From NCBI GenBank assembly GCA_003565815.1, contig PXAS01000052.1, positions 1 to 8,880 of the forward strand: a stretch of DNA of 8,880 nt. Direction: 5' to 3'. Positions 5,647 through 8,880 of the stretch are shown piece after piece (within the stretch, counting starts at the first letter, position 1; every line of letters begins with the position of its first letter). Below the pieces are notes generated by a model that ran no database searches, was not told the DNA's origin, and was given only the letters and a program-made list of their open reading frames with translations. Source of the stretch: PVC group bacterium (GTDB taxonomy: Bacteria; Verrucomicrobiota; Kiritimatiellia; SS1-B-03-39; UBA6053). Both the position numbers and the translations under genes were made by a program.

Positions 5647-6723
5647 ATGAAACACTTACCGAAAATCAAAACCATCGAAATCAGTGAAACGCAGCAGGCT
5701 TGGTGCGGGCTGTGGCTACAGGCCTATGAGATTGACCAAGAAGTGAATGAAGCGGAAGTGGAAGAAAGCGAGATGCCCGACCGGGACGAAGCGCCGGCAA
5801 CCGCTCTGCAGGTGGCCCCGTATGCAGCTGAACCGGTGACGGTGGGACAAATCCGGATGATGGCGGGGTCGCTAACCCCGGAAGCGGAAGCCCCGGTGTA
5901 TGTCGCAATCATTGGAGAGCGGGACGGCGAGTTCCTTGTGACACCCTACAGCCGATTTTCCGTCCCCGCCTTTATGTCCGAGTTGTACATGGGGTGGGAT
6001 GAGGATGAATTGGCCACGCTCTGCATCTGGAATACACACACGCTGCGTCCAGAGTCCTTGTCTGCCTCCTGGGTGGTGGACACGCTGAGTGCGTCCGAAA
6101 GTGAGGCGGCCCTGTCCGCGTTTCAGACCTTTTTGTTTGGAGAGCCTCTGCCGGATGCCCTGAAAAATCGGATTGGGGCGCCGATCCTTTATCCGGACGA
6201 TCCACGGATTGGGTATCAATCGGAGGAGACACGTCGTTGCCAGGGACTGGGACGGCTGCAAGCGTTGGAAGATGAAGCCGAGGAACGGGAGGAAGCGAAG
6301 TGGCTGGTGGAGTTGGTGCGGGATGCGGAAACAATCATCGCATTTCCTGTTCCGAAATTGCAGTTGCTGGCGGCGGCCGGCGCCGAGGGGGAAGTAAAAC
6401 ACCACGCCTTGATCTACCAGAACGCATCCGACCCGCATCCCCGGGAGTCCTTCGCCACATCTGACATGTCGTTTGAAATCAAAGCCGGACAGGAGGAGAT
6501 CCCCTTGGCGCAATGGGAGCTTGCGGAGGAAAGCCCAGAGTTGGCCGGGGCCCGTGTGCTTTGGATGTTACGGAAGACCCGGAAGGTTTTTGCCATGGGT
6601 CTTGTTGATGAAAGCGGTTCGGTGCTGGATGTGGAAGAACTTCGTACAGATGAGATTCAGAAACCGATCACAGAGGAAGATGACATTCTGATTTGCATTT
6701 TCGCCGGGGGTTCATCGCAATGA
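5647..6723 (+). CDS. Acidic two-domain protein of unknown function, 358 aa
   Basis: I do not recognise a named family. The start is supported by GAGG six bases upstream. After an acidic N-terminal region (30-50, rich in Glu/Asp) comes a domain at about 66-150: VGQIRMM, YVAIIGERDGEFLVTPYS, LATLCIWNTHTL and SWVVDTLS. The GQIR opening and the alternating strands could be a MazF/PemK-like or other small barrel. Residues 160-195 carry GEPLPDALKNRIG and a DDPRIGYQ segment. A very charged helix (DEAEEREEAKWLVELVRDAE, 209-228) links to a second alpha/beta-looking domain at 230-352. The protein is strongly acidic overall and may bind a basic partner or mimic nucleic acid. Its TGA overlaps the next ATG (ATGA at 6720-6723), so its output is tied to the Lon-like protein. 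It is a candidate anti-sigma or cleavage substrate by position only. Confidence 0.55.
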   Translation: MKHLPKIKTIEISETQQAWCGLWLQAYEIDQEVNEAEVEESEMPDRDEAPATALQVAPYAAEPVTVGQIRMMAGSLTPEAEAPVYVAIIGERDGEFLVTPYSRFSVPAFMSELYMGWDEDELATLCIWNTHTLRPESLSASWVVDTLSASESEAALSAFQTFLFGEPLPDALKNRIGAPILYPDDPRIGYQSEETRRCQGLGRLQALEDEAEEREEAKWLVELVRDAETIIAFPVPKLQLLAAAGAEGEVKHHALIYQNASDPHPRESFATSDMSFEIKAGQEEIPLAQWELAEESPELAGARVLWMLRKTRKVFAMGLVDESGSVLDVEELRTDEIQKPITEEDDILICIFAGGSSQ

Positions 6724-8015
6724 GCACCCTCTGTCCGCTCTTTTTGAGTGCGCCCCGGTCACGGAAAGCCGGAGAGTCCAAGCGGATGCTTTTTTCCGGC
6801 TGCTTGGCGGATCATCTTCAGCAAGGTGGAGCGATACCCGACGCGGGTCGATTGGCTGCTTTGCCGAAATCGATACGACCGTTCATTGCCAGGGACTTGG
6901 CGTTGTTGCCGCTTCCCATGCGGGGGCCACTCATGGATGCGCTGCCAGACCTGTGCCAAGTCCCGCTGGCGGGCATTGGCAGTCCCTGTCTGGATGACTT
7001 GGGGCAGCGGGTGGCCGCGATGTGCCTGTATCCGATGACAGGGACCGGAGATACCGTGGCATTGGGCTTGGTTTTCCTGTTGGAGGGCGAGGAATCCCCC
7101 CATTTAGTTGGGCCCGATGCGGAGGGCCGGTCCTGGACCTTGGCGGCGGCATTGTGCCGGGAACTGCTTTTGGAAAAAGACATACCCTGGCACCGCATCG
7201 CACTGGCCAAGGACTGGATACTCACCGGGGAGTATGACGGGAAACGGGTTCGCCGGGTGCGACTGGGGAACAAAGGCCGAATCGAATTCGGCAGCCGGAA
7301 GTGGATGCTGCCGAGTGAAAACTATTACGAGACGATACTCCCTGCAAACACCCGCTCCGTGGCGGTGTGGAATCTTCCCAGCGCAATGGCGCAAGTCACG
7401 GGGCAGGGGGTCCGCGACAGCGATACGCCCGTTGACTGGCCCAGGGACGTGGATGCGTTCCACAGCCTGGCAAGCGGGGCGATGGGACCGGTGCTTATGG
7501 CAGCACTTTTTACTGGAAAGGTGCCTGTCACCCTTTGGACCTCTGGGAACGAGAAAGAATCGATCATTCCCGCCAAAGCCATCGACTATCTTCTTGCCTC
7601 GCATCTGGATTATTCGAGGGACACGACCCGCATCGCTCCGGATCGGCTGGAGTCCCGCTCCATTGCCAAAACCGCGCGAGTACTTGCAGGGGAACTGAAA
7701 GATACCCTGCAATCCGGTCAGCGTGTCCTCTTCAATATCACCCAGGGAAATTTGCTCATGCGCTTCGCGGTGATTGAGCTGGCTCGCGAGCATCCAAATC
7801 TCTGGCTGCTGTACCGTGACGTGGATACTTCGGAGCCGGAAGTTTTTGAATGGGTGAGCTTTGAGGGCGGGGTCCCTGTCACCCGACGTGTTATTGGGAA
7901 AGAAAACGACAAGCGTGTCAACTGGGAGGCCCTGCGGGACAAACGGGTGAAGCCTGATCCGTATGATTTGGATGACGTGGTGGGTAAATTCCTCCTCTTT
8001 CCTTCGGAGCCATAG
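6720..8015 (+). CDS. Lon-protease-like / CARF-like fusion, possible signal-activated protease, 431 aa
   Basis: Residues 100-190 resemble a Lon (S16) proteolytic domain. LVGPDAEGRSWTLAAAL carries a candidate nucleophile Ser138. After ILTGEY (167-172), close to the Lon motif TGEI, comes Lys185 in RLGNKGRI. The Ser-to-Lys spacing of 47 residues is near the 43 of E. coli Lon. There is no AAA ATPase domain. Residues 254-375 look like a CARF-type Rossmann fold: strand VPVTLWTS, then VLFNITQGNLLMRFAVIELA, close to the NxTGGTKLM signature of Card1/DUF1887 CARF proteins, then LWLLYRDVD. The doubled Gly of that motif is replaced by Gln-Gly-Asn. I infer a protease governed by a bound nucleotide signal. 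The first 65 residues are unassigned. The ATG overlaps the upstream stop codon. Alternatively the first half may be a non-catalytic alpha/beta domain, since the Lon residues are read by eye. Confidence 0.55.
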   Translation: MSTLCPLFLSAPRSRKAGESKRMLFSGCLADHLQQGGAIPDAGRLAALPKSIRPFIARDLALLPLPMRGPLMDALPDLCQVPLAGIGSPCLDDLGQRVAAMCLYPMTGTGDTVALGLVFLLEGEESPHLVGPDAEGRSWTLAAALCRELLLEKDIPWHRIALAKDWILTGEYDGKRVRRVRLGNKGRIEFGSRKWMLPSENYYETILPANTRSVAVWNLPSAMAQVTGQGVRDSDTPVDWPRDVDAFHSLASGAMGPVLMAALFTGKVPVTLWTSGNEKESIIPAKAIDYLLASHLDYSRDTTRIAPDRLESRSIAKTARVLAGELKDTLQSGQRVLFNITQGNLLMRFAVIELAREHPNLWLLYRDVDTSEPEVFEWVSFEGGVPVTRRVIGKENDKRVNWEALRDKRVKPDPYDLDDVVGKFLLFPSEP

Positions 8016-8016
8016 A

Positions 8017-8030
8017 GAAGCTTCGGCTTC
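8017..8030 (+). promoter_or_regulatory. UUCG tetraloop hairpin between stop and next start
   Basis: GAAGC-TTCG-GCTTC is a five-pair stem closed by a UUCG-type tetraloop, a very stable RNA hairpin form. It begins two bases after the stop of the Lon/CARF-like gene and ends seven bases before the ATG at 8038, exactly where a ribosome-binding site should lie. No T-run follows, so termination is unlikely. It may limit translation of the small downstream ORF or stabilise the 3' end of the main message. Confidence 0.6.
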
Positions 8031-8037
8031 CGATCTT

Positions 8038-8244
8038 ATGCACCTCCTTATCGGCAGCACCTTTCCTCTCAGTCTTATTCGCGCCCCGGTGCGGATTGTC
8101 CCCTCTTCCCTTGATGAACTGCGGGAACGGCTTCCCGGTGCGGAGTCGCCGGACTATACCCCGGGCTTCCGTCCGGCGATTGGCGAGGAGGTGACACCTG
8201 AACAGATCAGCGGTTGGCAGATCCTTCGGTTGTTTTGGCCGTGA
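8038..8244 (+). CDS. 68-aa protein of unknown function, last ORF of the operon
   Basis: Starts 22 bases after the Lon/CARF-like gene, with no visible Shine-Dalgarno site because the space is filled by a hairpin. It begins MHLLIGSTFPLSLIRAPVRI, a beta-strand-like opening, followed by SLDELRERLPGAE, then YTPGFRPAIGEEVTPEQISG and WQILRLFW. I do not place it firmly in a family. The two ends look as if they come from a longer protein with the middle missing, so it may be an internally deleted relative. AIGEEVTPEQIS faintly recalls the IGHExTAxxLS signature of DUF1874 (AcrIII-1/Crn2) proteins, but the catalytic His is absent and the length is far below the usual size. It ends 24 bases from the convergent 53-aa gene. 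It is probably translated, given its non-random composition. Confidence 0.5.
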   Translation: MHLLIGSTFPLSLIRAPVRIVPSSLDELRERLPGAESPDYTPGFRPAIGEEVTPEQISGWQILRLFWP

Positions 8245-8268
8245 GGTTGATAGTTCTTGTGGCGGGGT

Positions 8269-8430
8269 TCATCCGAAACAGCTTCCCAGCAAGGCGAAAA
8301 GGACGATTATTCCGATAAGAGTGGCGCAACCATCGTCTCCACCTCCCCCGCCACCACTTGGACGGTTGCGGTGGACGCGGATCCATTCATCGTTGCGGGC
8401 GTGGATATGTCTGACTTTGCGATAACTCAT
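8269..8430 (-). CDS. 53-aa Gly-linker membrane microprotein
   Basis: A short minus-strand gene with a good ribosome-binding site (GGAG eight bases before the ATG). The N-terminal 24 residues are basic and rich in Arg/His (MSYRKVRHIHARNDEW, then IRVHRNRP). Next comes a run of six glycines (26-31) ending in Asp-Asp. The C-terminus is a membrane helix, CATLIGIIVLFALLGSCFG, with cysteines at each end (35 and 51). This is a tail-anchored or single-pass layout with a cytosolic basic head. No family is recognised. It is divergent from the second kinase (72 bases between starts) and convergent with the operon end. It has exactly the same length as the 53-aa membrane protein beside the peptidase but not the same layout, so I do not call them homologous. 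Confidence 0.6.
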   Translation of the reverse strand: MSYRKVRHIHARNDEWIRVHRNRPSGGGGGGDDGCATLIGIIVLFALLGSCFG

Positions 8431-8502
8431 GTGAGGTTCTCCGGCTGGGGTTGCGGGTACATTCTATCAGAAGCGGACGTCGGGGAAGTTTTCCGGAAGA
8501 AT

Positions 8503-8880
8503 GTGTCGAAAAAGATTATCATGGAAATGATTGGAAAGCCGCGGGGTACCGGACTTCCCATGGGTATGCTGAAAAGATTTTTTCCATTTCTTCAACCGAA
8601 ACCGCGTGTGCCGTCTCCTCCCGGACACCGTACCCCTCTGCCTTCGTCGACACCCCCGGCCGTGACGCAGACGGAAGGTCCTTTGCCTCCCTCGAAATTT
8701 TCGGGAAGGCAGGATCTGAATGTAACGGACGGTCTCACCCGGGTCTATGATCGCCATGGGGTTGCCCGAAAACTGGGTTCCGTGCTAAACCGGGGAGGGG
8801 AGGGCGTGGTCTATCGTCTTCCAGAACAAACAGGGGTGCTGGTGAAAATTTATTCACGGGCGTCTCAGGCGCATGAATAC
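8503..8880 (+). CDS. Second YegI/TerK-type kinase, N-terminal part only
   Basis: Open to the window edge, with 126 codons visible from a GTG at 8503. That start is a choice: the frame is open further upstream, and ATG codons at 8521, 8560 and 8566 are alternatives. GGAAG lies just before the GTG. The first 70 residues are basic then Pro/Ser-rich (RFFPFLQPKPRVPSPPG), resembling the linker of the first kinase but without its membrane segments. From residue 72 the kinase domain begins: TRVYDRHGVARKLGSVL, glycine loop NRGGEGVVYRL (97-107), and Lys115 in VKIY. This matches the first kinase of the window closely (VFDPKGKAREL, QGGEGRIHSL, VKIY), so the two are paralogues. The catalytic loop lies beyond the window. 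It is probably a soluble partner kinase of the same signalling locus. Confidence 0.75.
   Translation, partial: MSKKIIMEMIGKPRGTGLPMGMLKRFFPFLQPKPRVPSPPGHRTPLPSSTPPAVTQTEGPLPPSKFSGRQDLNVTDGLTRVYDRHGVARKLGSVLNRGGEGVVYRLPEQTGVLVKIYSRASQAHEY

Noticed and set aside
7104..8060. 318-codon minus-strand frame opposite the Lon/CARF-like gene
   Set aside because: It is antisense to a frame with coherent domain-like motifs and ATGA coupling. Its own product has no recognisable motif and is a shadow of GC-biased codons.

Overview
The window looks like bacterial accessory DNA of middling-to-high GC. It has dense operons with 4-base ATGA overlaps and Shine-Dalgarno sites. Nothing fixes the taxon. The DUF4143 remnant, the YegI/TerK-type eukaryote-like kinases and the divergent sigma-like protein would suit a Gram-negative of the PVC (Verrucomicrobiota/Planctomycetota) type, but that is a guess. 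I see no rRNA, tRNA, CRISPR array, cas gene or transposase.

Left edge (1-960): the C-terminal part of a DUF4143 protein lies on the minus strand. It has lost its ATPase half, and a stop codon sits exactly at the break. It is followed by about 370 bases without a gene, containing a perfect hairpin and a 50-bp tandem duplication built from a CATTCGCGGG word.

Left-centre (965-3569, minus strand): a membrane-anchored kinase of the YegI/TerK type is followed downstream by a possible 44-aa ORF and then by a terminator-like stem-loop. After these come a 53-aa single-pass membrane protein and a C39-like papain-fold peptidase. The last two overlap by ATGA.

Centre-right (3814-8244, plus strand): one compact operon of six ORFs, divergent from the kinase. 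It encodes two tandem paralogues that look like MazF/PemK-type small barrels, a helical protein with a C-terminal helix-turn-helix that resembles a very divergent sigma factor, and an acidic two-part protein. Next come a 431-aa protein with a Lon-protease-like N-terminal half and a CARF-like C-terminal half, and a 68-aa ORF behind a UUCG hairpin.

Right edge (8269-8880): a 53-aa glycine-linker membrane microprotein on the minus strand, divergent from the start of a second kinase of the same family, which runs off the window.

The main idea is that the plus operon has the same kinds of parts as the type III CRISPR Calp cascade: a nucleotide-sensing Lon protease, a MazF-fold anti-sigma and a sigma factor. 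Here there is no CRISPR nearby, the putative sensor is CARF-like rather than SAVED, and the operon is framed by two kinases and a cysteine peptidase. The operon structure is read directly from the sequence. The domain calls on the central genes are inference from motifs and need profile searches.
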